Shown here one piece after another: positions 1 through 11,988 of a stretch of DNA of 64,000 nt. The DNA comes from Emydura subglobosa (Eukaryota > Chordata > Testudines > Chelidae): positions 54,556,742 through 54,620,741 of the forward strand of contig ML679966.1 in the NCBI GenBank assembly GCA_007922225.1. The letters are read 5' to 3'. The notes under the pieces were generated by a model. The model saw only the letters and a list, made by a program, of their open reading frames with translations. It had not been told where the DNA came from and did not search any database. Both the position numbers and the translations under genes were made by a program. Numbering within the stretch: the stretch's first letter is position 1; every line of letters starts with the position of its first letter.

Positions 1-17
1 TCCTGCTGGATGGGAAA

Positions 18-168
18 GGCAGTGTGGTCCAGTGGCCAGGGCAGAAGTCAGGGAGTTTGGCAAGCTACGTTTCATTCCAAGCTCTGTTTGACCTTGGAAA
101 AGTTTCTTACCTAATCTCTGCCTTGGTTTCCCTCGTTGTACAATGGGGATAATAATAGCTGGTCACTG
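18..168 (+). repeat. MIR/CORE-SINE-like copy, degraded
   Basis: A degenerate tRNA-like head (box A-like TGGTCCAGTGG near 26) is followed by the order typical of MIR-type SINEs: a 'gaccttgg' block, a 'gccttggtttccctc' block and 'acaatggggataataata'. The same order recurs at 11768 and 28581. The copy is old and has no clear target duplication. Confidence 0.65.
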
Positions 169-175
169 TAGTGGC

Positions 176-654
176 CCGTACACCAACCTTTGCACAGGAT
201 TATTTAAAACCTATGGATGAACTGAAGCGCAAAAATAAACACAAAACCAAAAAGCCCTCACATAGTGTAATCATTTGTTCACCTTCATAAGTAGTATAGT
301 ATAGAACGGGCCGCACAGTCCAAGAACCTTCATGCTGCCCTGCCAATATGCTTTATCTTTAGTCTGGAGGGACATACAGGTCTCACTTTCAGGGTGAGTG
401 GTTGAGGCAGTCTGCATGTGCCTATTTCATCTCTGGCCTCTGTGCTGAGACTGCCATCAAGGACCAGTCATGACACAATTCTGGGACAGGTACATTAGGA
501 ATGCTCAGACACTTTCAGCTAAAACTATTTATAATGAAAAGTTGGGTTATTGAGTAAATCTTTCTTCAAAAATATCTGCTTTCCACAGAAAATGTAGATT
601 TACTGTTGTGATTCTTTGGGGATTCACCCAGACCAGTAAGAGGTGTGTCACCAC
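176..654. other. unannotated AT-rich sequence
   Basis: Non-coding sequence with no open frame worth keeping and no recognised repeat. Confidence 0.5.
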
Positions 655-1610
655 CTGCTCTGTAACCCTGCATGCTTCTGTGCTGTGGCAGCCCTGTCAC
701 TAGTAGCATGCTCTCAGCACAATGGCCTTTCCCTGGCTTCCCCCAGCCTAGTTATTCCTTGCAGGCTGACATCAACAGGCCCCTCCAGACCTGAGTCTCT
801 CCAAAACTCTCTCTCCTGTAGTATCTAATCCTGCTCATTGGATTCCCGCAGAAGTTAGCAAGTTCACTGCCTCCAGAGAGACAGAAGACACACTGGCATG
901 CTAGAGAGACTAAAACATGAAACCTTCCATTTAACATACAGCACTGAGATGGTTTTGTAAAAGTAAAACAATATTAATATATTAACAATATATTATATAT
1001 ATTATATAATAATATTAACAATAGAACCTAGATTTAAGTGATACCAAGTAGAAGGAATAGGTATAGAAATGGTTACAAAGAAACAAAAGTGAAAATGTGC
1101 TTCTAAAACTAAAATCTAACTTAAGACACTAGTCTTTTTTTCAAAGATGTTTGCTCACCACAGTCATTCTTCCAGTTTGGCTAGCCAGTCATTAGCCAGG
1201 ATCCTAGACAGAACCCAAAACTGTTATTTTCTTTGTCTCCTCAGGTGAAGGTGACAAAATTGCTTTTTTGCTCTGCTTATATATTCCCAAAGTTCATTGA
1301 TTCTGTTTCAAGAGGCAGGAAGGCTTTCTGGGAGGTGCAATCTCCATCTCTCATCAAGATTATTAAATGGTCATATCCCCTCTTGTTAGGACAGACTGTC
1401 TTTAGGCACTGTCTGTCAAACACATCTGAAGAACATATTTCCAACACACATCTATAATTCTTTATACACCACCCATACATACATCACACAATAATATTAA
1501 TGACCAGCACATTGCCAGTTTTCATATAACACCTTATATGACACCTTTTAGATACAGATTATAACAACAGTGAGTTGGGGCAATGTGTGTGTCTGAGAGT
1601 CTCTATAGAT
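655..1610 (+). repeat. unclassified interspersed repeat, copy A
   Basis: This stretch aligns by eye, block after block, to the sequence at 18,440-19,795 plus 25,803-25,860 (copy B). Shared blocks include 'cagcactgag.tggttt', 'tttaagtgat', 'gaataggtatagaaatggtt', 'aaaagtgaaaat', 'tctaaaact' and 'tagatacagattataac'. It has no coding capacity. It may be an LTR or a non-autonomous element; the class cannot be told from sequence alone. Orientation is arbitrary and the outer limits are approximate. Confidence 0.6.
966..1022. repeat. AT-rich simple repeat
   Basis: Low-complexity TA/ATA/ATTA run inside repeat copy A. Copy B lacks it, so it expanded after the copies diverged. Confidence 0.8.
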
Positions 1611-1693
1611 CACAATTGTCAAAAAAAAAACCCAAAACCTTAATGCCTGAAAATGGAAAGATTTTTATTAGGTTATGCCATGATGGTGTCTCA

Positions 1694-1921
1694 TGAGAGT
1701 TGTAGTTCAGTTGCCTCATGTCTCCACTGTTCTCTATGGTCTGTGCTTCTCAACTGGATTTTTCCTCCCATGATCTGTCAGAGACATGAGGCTCCCATGA
1801 TGCACCATGTGGTTTACCAAGAAGAAAACACATGATGCATCATGGAAGATGTACTCTAGCTAGGTAACATGGCCTATAAAGGAGAATGGAAACATGAGGT
1901 TCCTGAACTATAATTCCCACG
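1694..1921. repeat. MITE-like inverted repeat
   Basis: The 26-bp arms at 1,694-1,719 and 1,896-1,921 are inverted copies matching at about 20 of 26 positions, around a shared core 'tagttcag' and 'cctcatg'. The interior carries two 'catgatgcaccatg/catgatgcatcatg' type short palindromes. This resembles an old non-autonomous DNA transposon. No target duplication was established. Confidence 0.5.
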
Positions 1922-4900
1922 CTGCACTGTGCAGCATTCCAAATCAAATTGTGTTGAGTTTTGGCTGAAGTATTTTGGTCTTTGGAAAATTAATTTATTG
2001 ATGAAAAGTCAAAACTTTCTGTGGAAAAAAATCCAATCAATTTGCTCTAATATATAGTACTTTTATATACTAGTATCTAAATTGAGACCATCAATTCCTT
2101 TCATATAGGAAACCAAACAGGCATCATTGCTTCTGGTCACTGCCATTCTAGGCCAGATTCAGATGATTAACTATTAGGTGAAAAGTTTAGTATCTTAATA
2201 ATCCCAAGCGTCACCACTGCAATTGCCAACCTTTTCCTCTATCCCAACAGACAGGGCAAATCATGGGCATGAATTAGCATGGAAACAGCACTACCTTCTC
2301 ACCTTAACAGTGCTCCCTTCAGTTCAGGATTAAAATATAATGGCTACTACAATGTTAGATACACTGGTGTGAAGTACTGTGGGGAAAGTAATATGATGAA
2401 GTATACTGAATTTATTCTTTGGGTAGTGGATTTCAGTCTCCAGGGATGTCAAATTCATATGTTTTGTTAGCCTTAAAATTCATTACTACTTTTTAAAATT
2501 TAACCCATGCTTAAGTGCTTTCCCAAATCAGGACTTTAATTTAATGCCACATTAGTATATACTATATAACACTGCCATGTCAGCAATAGTTACCAGTATA
2601 AATCCACACTAGTTTTGAATATCATCATAAACTTTCCAACATTGTAAAAATATCATGTGATTAGTAAATGCCTCCTCATTCATTCAGATACAATCAAAAT
2701 GAATTAGAATCACGCACTGGGAACACAATTTTACTATTGAAGCTATGCTGTCAGATATGCTTATTACAGTATAATAATTCCTGTTATATTTCAGTAATTT
2801 TGTTTTCATCACAAGAAAATGAAAGTAGAGGTAGTTAAAAAACTGCAAACTGTTCTCAAAAAGTTATAACTATTTGCTGTTTCAATTTTTTAGATCTTTC
2901 ATGCAATTAAAGACATAGAATTACAGGACTTACATACTAATTTAACTATTTTTTTCATTCTATTTTTTACCTGACAGGCATTAGTGACCAAAAAATGTGG
3001 AATGTACATGAATGATAAATGAACTAAATAACTGTTTCAATTAAGTAATATGATATAACTAAGTGCATTACTGGAAATTTTAGTATGCTTTGAGTCATAC
3101 CATAGACAACAGGACCTTCACCATTCAAGAAGTATCATAGTTACTTAAAATGTACTGCCTGGAGTGTTTTATTGCTATTCTGAAATGATATTTATAAATA
3201 ACAATAGAAAAATAGTTTATATCTGGAGAGCATGTCTCCTTCAGTCTGGCAGCTATCCCAGCATCACATTTATCTCAATGAGATCTGAACCTCCAAGCTC
3301 TGTTTAGATATGATATAGATTTATATGTTAACTTGTATGGACAGTTTCTTTTTCCATTACTTTTTTTTGTTTTGTTTTGTTTCTTTAAGGGAATAGAACC
3401 TTCACTTTTGCATTTCCTGATTTTTAAAAGTAACTTTTTCATATAACGTGAGTATGACATGAATCCTATCTCCGTATAGATCAGAACAATGGGACAGATC
3501 TTCATCTGGTATAAATTGTCATAGTCCTATTGACTTCAAATCCTTCTCATACATATGTCAGTTCATATAGATCATGCTATACAGGCTATCTATGCTACAC
3601 AGACAGAGAACCTATGCTTGATTGATATGCTGAGTTTCAGTGCAGATGTATGTGTCAATTTACTCCACTTGCGAATATGCCCCATTTTTCCACATGTTAA
3701 AACAAACACCATCTCTCCTGAAAGAATTCAGCATTACAGGAACTCATTGTTACTCAGTTGTGTTCACTCTGCAGGGTAGGAAATGTTCCTGAAGAGCAGG
3801 TGGAATTTTGATGTTTTAGGACTGTACGTTAGCAAAGTTCATTTCATGTAATGCAACACATCTAATTTCCACTGACATCATTTCATCCCCATTTAATTGT
3901 TCACCTTATCTCATGGTGGTGTCTGGATGTTAGCCAACCTCTGACTGTAATGAGAGCCAATAAAAAGAAATGTGATCTTCCTTCCAGTTAAGGGAAAAAC
4001 AGGAAAAAGAAACAACAGATTTGGTACAATATTTATTAGGGACTAGACTGAGCCATTAAACACAACCCTTAGTATGGGTTAGTGTGTAGTTTTGTCACCT
4101 CAGTAGCAGCACAGGGAATGCACTGAGCCTCAAAGAAAGGCTTCCAAGGCTCGGTTTCTCTGGATCGTCTCTTTTCCATTCTTTTGGGATTTTTTATGCT
4201 GCTGAATTAAATTGGAGCTGTTTGGTAATGCGCAATTTGAAAATCAGGCCGCTTTTTTAGATGGCTAAATATATTCTTAAATATAAGCACCTGTTAACGG
4301 AAGTCTTGGTCAAGATTTCTTGCAAATAATGGCTTCTGAGTATAATAATCAAAGTAATTCTTAGCATGAAAAGACAACAAAAGACATTGGAAACAAAAGG
4401 CTGTTAGTAGATCAAAAGTGGCTAATAAATGGATGACTAACTTTTCTTCTGAGGGCTCAGAATTCACTCAGTATTACTAGTGTAGGCAGCATAAAAACCT
4501 CACAGTAGGAAAAGATTAGGAAGAATCCTCTTAGGACACAAAATACAGCACAAACAAGAATTTTAACTCTGAAGAAGTTGGCTTTTTGTCAAAACAATGT
4601 TCTTTAACTTTTTTCTTCTCTTCTTATCTTGTTTTTGTAACTAACTAAATTACAACTTTCATTTCCTCCACGTTTGCTGTGCTAAGGCTCCTTTTCATAG
4701 CCATGTGTTGTAATATGAGAAAACTAAGTAGTGGTAAGCAACTTTTTTTTTAACTTTAAAAATGTAGATAGGTCTGTTATTTTTTTTAACTTGCCCTAAA
4801 GAGAATCCATCTCATTATTTCATAGTCAATTTGTAATGGTAAGAAAATGGACATACGGAAGGACAAATGAGCAAATGTCACTATATAGGTTATCAACTTT

Positions 4901-5568
4901 CTAATCATCCATTGACTAATGCCATAAAAAAAGAATGCAACATAATTCAGTCATTCAAATGTATAATGTTATTCAATATTCATCTAAAATATAAGTCATA
5001 CTTTACATTAAGGGTGCAGATATAAAGTTTAAGATGAGTTAACAAAGCATTAATAGATGTAATAAGCATTTTACAGACACGAGTAGTATGTGATATTTAC
5101 GGGTATAGACATATCAATACAAGGTGTTATAAGTTATTATAAGGCATGGTTATAAGCAACCTATTGACTTTATAACAATCTATAGCAAATAAGTAACCAT
5201 TTATTTAAACACCTATTGATTTATTAATCCTTTGTAAACTATTTATAAATGTTCCCTTAACACAACTTATGCCCACAAATTCAAGATTACTCTTCCTATA
5301 GCTTGTATCTGCCTTTTGTGATAGAAAATATCTTTGGCTCAAACACACTTTACTTCCATGAGTCAGCATTGGAGTGAGGAAGAAATAGTGAGTGAAACCT
5401 CATAGAGACTAGTTTGGTACCATGGCCCTCATTCAGCATGTGCCTATGCACATGAGTAGCATCACTGAGACCACTGAACACCAGTGATGACAGAGACATA
5501 ATAAGGAAACTGAGGGCCAGGTTCTGGGGCTCATTCATACAGTATTGAAACATGTCCTACCTACTTAA

Positions 5569-5586
5569 TTGTTGTTGTTGTTGTTG
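5569..5586. repeat. (TTG)n microsatellite
   Basis: Six consecutive TTG units in unique sequence. Confidence 0.9.
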
Positions 5587-5953
5587 ATTTCTACTGTGAT
5601 AGTGCCTTGAGAACCCCCATAATTGTGACGTTAGACACTTAAATTGGTAAATGCCATATAATTCAGTTTTGTTACCATTGCCATTGGAAATATTTAGTAT
5701 TTTGCTACATTTTAGTATGTAACTAGCATTTATTTTGCTATTATATTATATAAAAACCATTTTATATGGCACAAGAAAATGTATGTCCAAAGTATAAATT
5801 AAGCCAACATATTTAATATTTTTTCCATGATCTCCATCCATTACATGTTGAAAATCTACAATTGATGCAAGCTATTTTTTTACCTATCCTCACCATCTAA
5901 CTCACTGTCCCTCCACCTTAAATGAGGGTTAAGGTCGGGGGGGCAGGAGCGAC

Positions 5954-5960
5954 TATAAAG
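5954..5960 (+). promoter_or_regulatory. putative TATA box
   Basis: TATAAAG lies in a short, locally CpG-containing GC-richer patch within AT-rich DNA. It stands 79 bp upstream of the ATG of the candidate exon at 6,033, so initiation about 25-30 bp downstream would give a 5' leader of roughly 50 nt. By itself a TATA motif is weak evidence; spacing to the exon raises it. Confidence 0.4.
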
Positions 5961-6032
5961 GAGGAAACGTTGGCTTCCTGCTGTACCAGTGACAGGAGTC
6001 CTCAACCACCCAAGAAAGGAGCGACTAGCACA

Positions 6033-6110
6033 ATGACCACAGCAGATCCTGACACGACCCAGTATTTCACCACTTCAGTGGGCTGGAGGGTGCTGCTCTG
6101 CTTCGTCCAG
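6033..6110 (+). CDS. candidate first coding exon of an unidentified gene
   Basis: An ATG in a fair context (A at -3) opens 26 codons that end exactly at a strong splice donor, CAG/GTAAGA, at 6,110/6,111, in phase 0. The peptide begins MTTADPDTTQ and ends in a hydrophobic run (VLLCFVQ), which could be the start of a signal anchor or membrane segment. The frame is open back to 5,922, so the start could lie upstream, but the ATG at 6,033 best fits the TATA box at 5,954. The patch has more CpG than its surroundings. I do not recognise the family and see no convincing downstream exon in the window, so a chance ORF is possible. The next exon would lie beyond, or be too short to see. Confidence 0.35.
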
Positions 6111-8596
6111 GTAAGACAGGACTTTCCCTCCCACCAGCATGGACCTATATAGTCCCCCCTCTTTTCCAGTCACCTGTGGGAGGGATGGGTCAATGTCCCT
6201 ATACTGACCTGGTCTGCAGCTGCAGCAGCAAGTCACTCCTTGGCTTGCTAAACCTTACAGGATTACACTTCTATTCCAACAAGCCAGACAAAGTCCACCA
6301 CTGCTTAATGTGTGGCGAGATCATTCTATAAATATAGTTTATTACATTCTACAAGTGCTGACTCCTCAAGAATTTTATTAAACATTTCAAGAGGGATTTA
6401 CATATACTGGTTTATGTGCAGTGAATCAAATTTTCTTAGAAAATCAGGGTACAATTCCTACTTTCTTGTGAATATTTGATATGCAAACTTTAGAGTTCTT
6501 AAATATTAGAATTAGTCCAGTATGATAAAATGTCTTTTGAAAAAGTGTGATAGAACTTTATTCATAGAACTATTGGAACTTTTCATACGATGACAGTGCA
6601 AATTTTCTGTGAGCAATGTAGGTGTGAGAACCTGTCAGAGAGTGCAGTGATGCCAGGAACATTTTTAGAATTATTTGTACTGAGCACAGCATAGAAGGTC
6701 AACTTTGGAAGATGAGAGCATTTAGCATATGGAAGGATGCATGCATTTGATCATCAGTGTGTGAGATGATTAAAATTATGCAAAAAATTCTCTCAGCCTC
6801 TGAAAATAGGGAAAAAACCCACAGTGTTTTCTCAGATTTACGAAAAAATCACTTGTTATATATTCACCTTCAGATCTTTTTGCAAATTAAGAATGGTTTT
6901 ACAAGTAGAAACCTTCTTTTTAAAAATATATAATATATATTCAGAAATTACAGACAATTTATCAGAGGTTGAAATGAAAAAAAATTGTTAAATTTTGAAA
7001 TTCAACTAAATTATTAAATTGTCATTTCATTGTGAAATTTCCTGGGAGAAATCAACATTTTTTGACTGAATTTTTTTGATAAGGATATTTTTCATAGGAA
7101 AAATTCTGCAGGACAAACATTTAATGCTCTAATGACCTTGTGTGACCTGAGCTAATTATCCACAACATGGTGATAATCCATGCCACAGTTCATACAATAT
7201 AAAATACAACTTGCAAGGTCTATATATACTTATTATATAATCAATACATTCATGATATTAATAATTCATTCCAGTTCTATTCATAAAATATTCTCCTACT
7301 CCAGCAACATTATGCTATGAGAAATTCCTATTTAACTTAAAGTCCTTGGGACTATATTCCTTTCAAAGTTGTTTATACACATTTAATAAAGCCGTTTATA
7401 TCCCACAATATGTGTCCCTTACAGGATAAATCAAAGTTCAGATTAGGTAGTTGATGTAATATTTGGACTTTTCCAGCAGCAATAAACTAAAACATACTTG
7501 TAACTTTTTTGTACCTTCTTTTTTCGTGTGAAACATCTTCCAGTATCTCTGCATAGAAACGTCAATGTGTTCAAGATCAGTGTTGTATTCCTTCACCACT
7601 TACAGACAACTTAATAGTATCAAAGCGAAGCCAGTAATGTCTCACCAGTAATCAGAAACATTCTCCTCTGATAATAAATGTGTCCACTATGAGTCACATC
7701 CTTATAACAATGAGATATTCATTCCTTACCAAGCTATTCAAAAGAAAATACAGGTAGCTGGACTACCATAATCATCGTTTGGCTAAAGATGGTCTCTGCT
7801 AATTGTCTTTTCACTCATGAACTCATCTTCATGTACCTCTGTAAGGTTAAGGTCCTTTTGATACAAGAGGATTCAGCTGTACATCAGCTAAGCAATGCAG
7901 AGTAGTACAAAAGTGCATGTTTTTGTTGGTGACCTTGAGTATACCATTACAAACCATTAATTTACTGCTGTTCCTCTTGCCATTTTTCTAGTCATAAGTG
8001 AAAGTAACAATTAATAGATCCACCTTTGGATTCATATAATTTATTATAATAAATAGCAGGCTGTTCAATTGTACCTTGGCCTTCAAAGGGAAATAGAGAA
8101 GGTGAGAGTCAGAAACATAGGCACATACATCATACTGTAGCTAACCTAAGCTTTTCCCATTTGTGCAGGCTGTAAATGCACTTACAGAACACTGTCATTA
8201 AAGAAATGTGAAACATATTGGAATGTCAACTATATTTAGTTCAAAGGCAATCAATGGTGCACTTGACAAAGAGAACATTTTCTACCAAACAATAAAATGT
8301 GCCCACATAAGTATTCTACTATGAAAGATGTGCTGTTTGTGACAGAAACAGATTACCTTTACACAAAAAAGAAGCAAGGGGGCCATTATTTTTTTATTAT
8401 GGTCAAGAGATCATGATGTGTTGATACTGAGGATAAATTCTGTTGACCATTGTCTCCACCCTCTGAAAATCTAGAATGAAACTTCCTTTGTCCTGCTTTC
8501 CTTAGCTGTTTGCTTTAGAGATCTTTACTGGTTTAAGGTTTAATGCACCTTTTAGGTAGTTTTTCCCAGCTTAAAGTCAAAATGCCCCTTGGGTCA
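6111..8596. other. unique non-coding stretch
   Basis: AT-rich DNA without recognisable genes. If the candidate exon is real, this is the start of its first intron. Confidence 0.45.
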
Positions 8597-8699
8597 AATT
8601 TTCAAAAGTGCCTCCTAAGTGGACTTTTAATGAGACACAAGCTCTTTAGTGCCTAAGATATGAAAATGAAAATGGAACTTGGGTGCTTTTGAAAAATTT
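8597..8699. repeat. palindromic MITE relic ('ttttcaaaagtgcc' family)
   Basis: Starts 'aaattttcaaaagtgcc' and ends 'gggtgcttttgaaaaattt', which are inverted copies of each other, with 'taagt' and 'cctaag' blocks mirrored inside. The same arms recur at 14,419-14,542 and 58,173-58,262. Confidence 0.65.
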
Positions 8700-11600
8700 A
8701 TCACTTCTACTTTTGACTAGTACTATGGGCTTTCAAAGAGTTTGATCCTGCACCATTGAAGTCAATGGGATCTTTGAGATGGACCTCAACCAATGAAAGG
8801 TCAGGCCCAAAATAGTACATTGTAATGATGTGACCACTTAAAAAAATTGTAGAGTGCTGGATCTGAGAATGCATTAGCCTTGTATCTTTGAATATCTATT
8901 TCTTCTGTGTCCAAGAATAGGTAAAGTTATTTGGACCTCTTTGGTTTTGGTGCATGCTTATTAGTATTATTACAGGAATTTAGTAGTGGTGATTCAGTCT
9001 CAGGAAGAAGTATAGATAATTACCGGATAGGTTTATGGTTATTTTTTAAACACATTTGTTTTGGAAGGCCTTAAAATCTTCTGTGTTAAAGGAAATAGTA
9101 CTGGCTCCACCAGGATAGGGTGTGCTGGCTGAGAGAGCTGATCCCCAAAACTGCCAGCAGGAGGCACTGCTCTGGTGACTGAAAACCATCATAGATGCAA
9201 ATATTCATTTATTTATTTAATCTCTTTACAAACCCCTACTGCTTCCCCACTTTTGCTTCCCAGGACAGAAACACCACAATGAAGTCATAGTTAACAAGAA
9301 CTGTTTTTATTAAAGTGTTAATATGTTGGCTTAGAATAAGAATATTGGATGAATTACCAGCATCTATAATTAAATCTCATAAAAATACCTAGAAAATTAG
9401 TGCTGCCCAACCTTCCCTCCTTAGGGTTTCTGCCAATCGAGGACAGCTTTAGGGCCAGATCCTCAACTGCTGTAAACTGGTGTCATTCCATTGATTTATG
9501 TTGGTTTACATAACCGCCGTGTTTACGTGGTTGAAGATCTAGTACATAATCTCCACTGGAAGATCCCAAGGGTATGTGCTAAATGAACACATTACTCAGC
9601 AGCCTTAGCGTTGCCTACCCACAGACAACCCACTCATTTTTAGGCAACACTAACAATGTGGGGTTTCCAGTGGAGGGAAAGGTACCACAACCTGCCCTCT
9701 GGTAGATTTTCTGTAACAGGAGGATATCTACTAGGAATTTGTGGATGCTCAGGACTTTTGAAAATTGGGCCACTTTTAATAAGGTAACTAATATGAATTT
9801 AAGAAACTAACTGTAAGGCCTCAGACTTTAAAATTTTGGCCTTAATTTTTTTAAATGTTGCTTCCATCTTATTCTGATTCCCTCTTAACACTACTTCTAC
9901 GTACTAATCTTCTTCTTTCAATCAGTTACTTTCCAAATGTCTAAAAAATAATCCTCACCTTTGCTTTTAAATTGGTTCCTTGAACAGTTTTGTCTCTTAC
10001 AGAAGTTTCTTCAGTCCCTTAGAAGAACTTACAGAAAAAAAACAATTGCTGCCTCAAAAGAAGACAACAGCTGTCACTAACTGCCACTTATTATCTGAGT
10101 GACAGTTAGATGCTTCTGTCAAGAATCTTAATGGATGCTGGCCAAGAAGAAATTTCTACATCCACTGACAATCCATTAGGATGGAGGGAAGAAGTTGAGG
10201 GTTTGGGAAGAGCAGCTATTAAAGAGGGTTTTTGTTCCATTAGCGTTTCCATACATACAAATAGGGGAGGAACAGACAACCTGGTAAGTCATACCCTGCT
10301 GGCACATGAGGTACAGAATGACAGGACAAAGTGGGAGCTTTGCCACTGTATTCTGTGTTGTTATGAGTTTAAAGTTATTATTAATAATAATCATTTATTG
10401 AGCACTGAAAACAGATCAACACCTTTCTCTACAACCTTAGACACACATACAGGATCAGATTGTGCCTGGATCTCTCATGGGTACACAAGGGATATGCAAA
10501 GCACCTTGTGCTTTCCTATGTCCTTCTACACTCCCTGTACCAATACTGCAGTCTTTGAGCTGCCTACTTACCAAAGGAGAAGGGTGGAAGCACGACATGG
10601 CTCCTCCCCTTCTTCACATGCACCTCAGCAGAGCGGGCCTATCATAGAGGGAGCTCTACCCACCTAAGAGTTTGGAGTTGCAATATACAATAAGACTTCA
10701 CACCACTGCCAATATAGGTCATTGTCTTAATGTGGCTCAGTGTAAAACAGTTTATATTGCTGCATACTGTGTATGATTAAACATAATAAGAACTCCTGTT
10801 TATCTAAGTATTTACATGGTCCCACTACCATGGTTTCTGCGTGCTTGAGTAGTTAAATATTGAAATAATTTATCTCTGAGAATATAAAGAATGCATAAGT
10901 TTTAGTGCAGTAGCGTGAGGGGGCTGAATTAAAGTTGCTATGAGATCTTTAAATCTGAATTTTGTTTGAAATTTCAACTTTATTGGTGTATTAACATAGT
11001 ATTCCACATAGAATGTAATCATGTTAAAGCATAAAATTACAAAGAATGTTCAGGAAGGCATGCAACTATTATATTACCTGCCTATGCAAAACTCAGTGAT
11101 GCTATCTATACAAGCCAGCATTAGCACTCTCTTTATATATCATCAACGTAAAATGATAGTGTAGAATCTGTCATTAGTCACTTATTACTATGGCTACAAG
11201 GAAGGGGCAACATTAGCTTAGTTTGGATTAAAAGACTAAGTACGTAGTTGTCTCAAAGATCAAATTTATTTCAAACTGAGTAGTTAAGATTATCAAGATA
11301 CTTTGCCTGATGAAAGAGATTATTTGGCTAGAAGAAAGCAGCATGCTATCCCCAATCTAAACCTGTGGTGGGGAGACCTGTAATGGCTAATTCAGCCCCC
11401 CTGCTATGGTTCCAGATGGCAACTGCATATTCAAATCAATGCTGCAATTTTAACAACAAGCACAGTGAGCTTTCACAGTCAACCAAGATTTCAGAGTTCA
11501 CTACAGCAAATGGATTAATATACTATTGAAAGAACATACACAACACTGTATGATTTCAAAGAGAATACAAATTTAAATTCTTCTGGGTTCACCCGATGAG

Positions 11601-11767
11601 GAATAAATGCTGCCTATGGTTGTGCCCAGTATCCTGCATCAGTTTTACAGAGGAAAACAGTTACTTGTTCTGAATTATTTCTCAGGAGCTCTGTGGAAGG
11701 ATGCTTTAGCATGAGCACTTAAACATACTAGGAAATAAGTAGCATTTTGTACCTTATTATTGGGTCT
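8700..11767. other. unique non-coding stretch
   Basis: Contains the palindrome at 9,458 and a long but unconvincing 185-codon frame at 10,110-10,667 with no recognisable domain. Otherwise nothing is seen. Confidence 0.45.
9458..9540. repeat. palindromic MITE relic ('agatcctcaactg' family)
   Basis: Arms 'agatcctcaactgctgtaaa' and (reverse complement) 'agatcttcaaccacgtaaa' flank a core containing 'ccattgatttatg'. A related single arm occurs at 62,035-62,110. Confidence 0.6.
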
Positions 11768-11988
11768 TTCCTATTGGTTAGATCAGAGGACAGGGGATCA
11801 AAGCGCTGCTTCTATTCTGACCTCTGCTTCTGACTTGCTCTGTGTCTTTTGGGAAAGTCACTTAACTTCTGAATGCCTCACTTGTCACATCTGTAAACTG
11901 GATATAAAACTACCTAAAAGGTCTATTGTGAGGCTTAACTAACTCTTGCTTAGAAGGCAAAAGGTACTATATAAGTGCACGGTAAATA
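11768..11988 (+). repeat. tRNA-derived MIR/CORE-type SINE
   Basis: Box A-like 'ttggttagatcag', then a degraded 'ttctattctgacctctgc', 'gggaaagtcacttaacttc', 'cacatctgtaaactgg' and the tail 'aggtactatataagtgc'. The block order equals that of the copy at 28,581. Several percent divergence in each block indicates age. Confidence 0.75.

Larger units (their letters stand above)
1611..5880. other. unique AT-rich non-coding stretch
   Basis: No coding region is seen. It contains the inverted repeat at 1,694-1,921 and a (TTG)n run at 5,569. The part around 4,140-4,340 has a less repeat-like, mixed composition with several homeodomain-type ATTA/TAAT cores and could be conserved non-coding DNA, but this is only a visual impression. 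Confidence 0.5.

Noticed and set aside
10110..10667. 185-codon open frame
   Set aside because: One of the longest host-like frames, but it has no recognisable domain, an irregular composition, and no splice or promoter context; judged a chance ORF.
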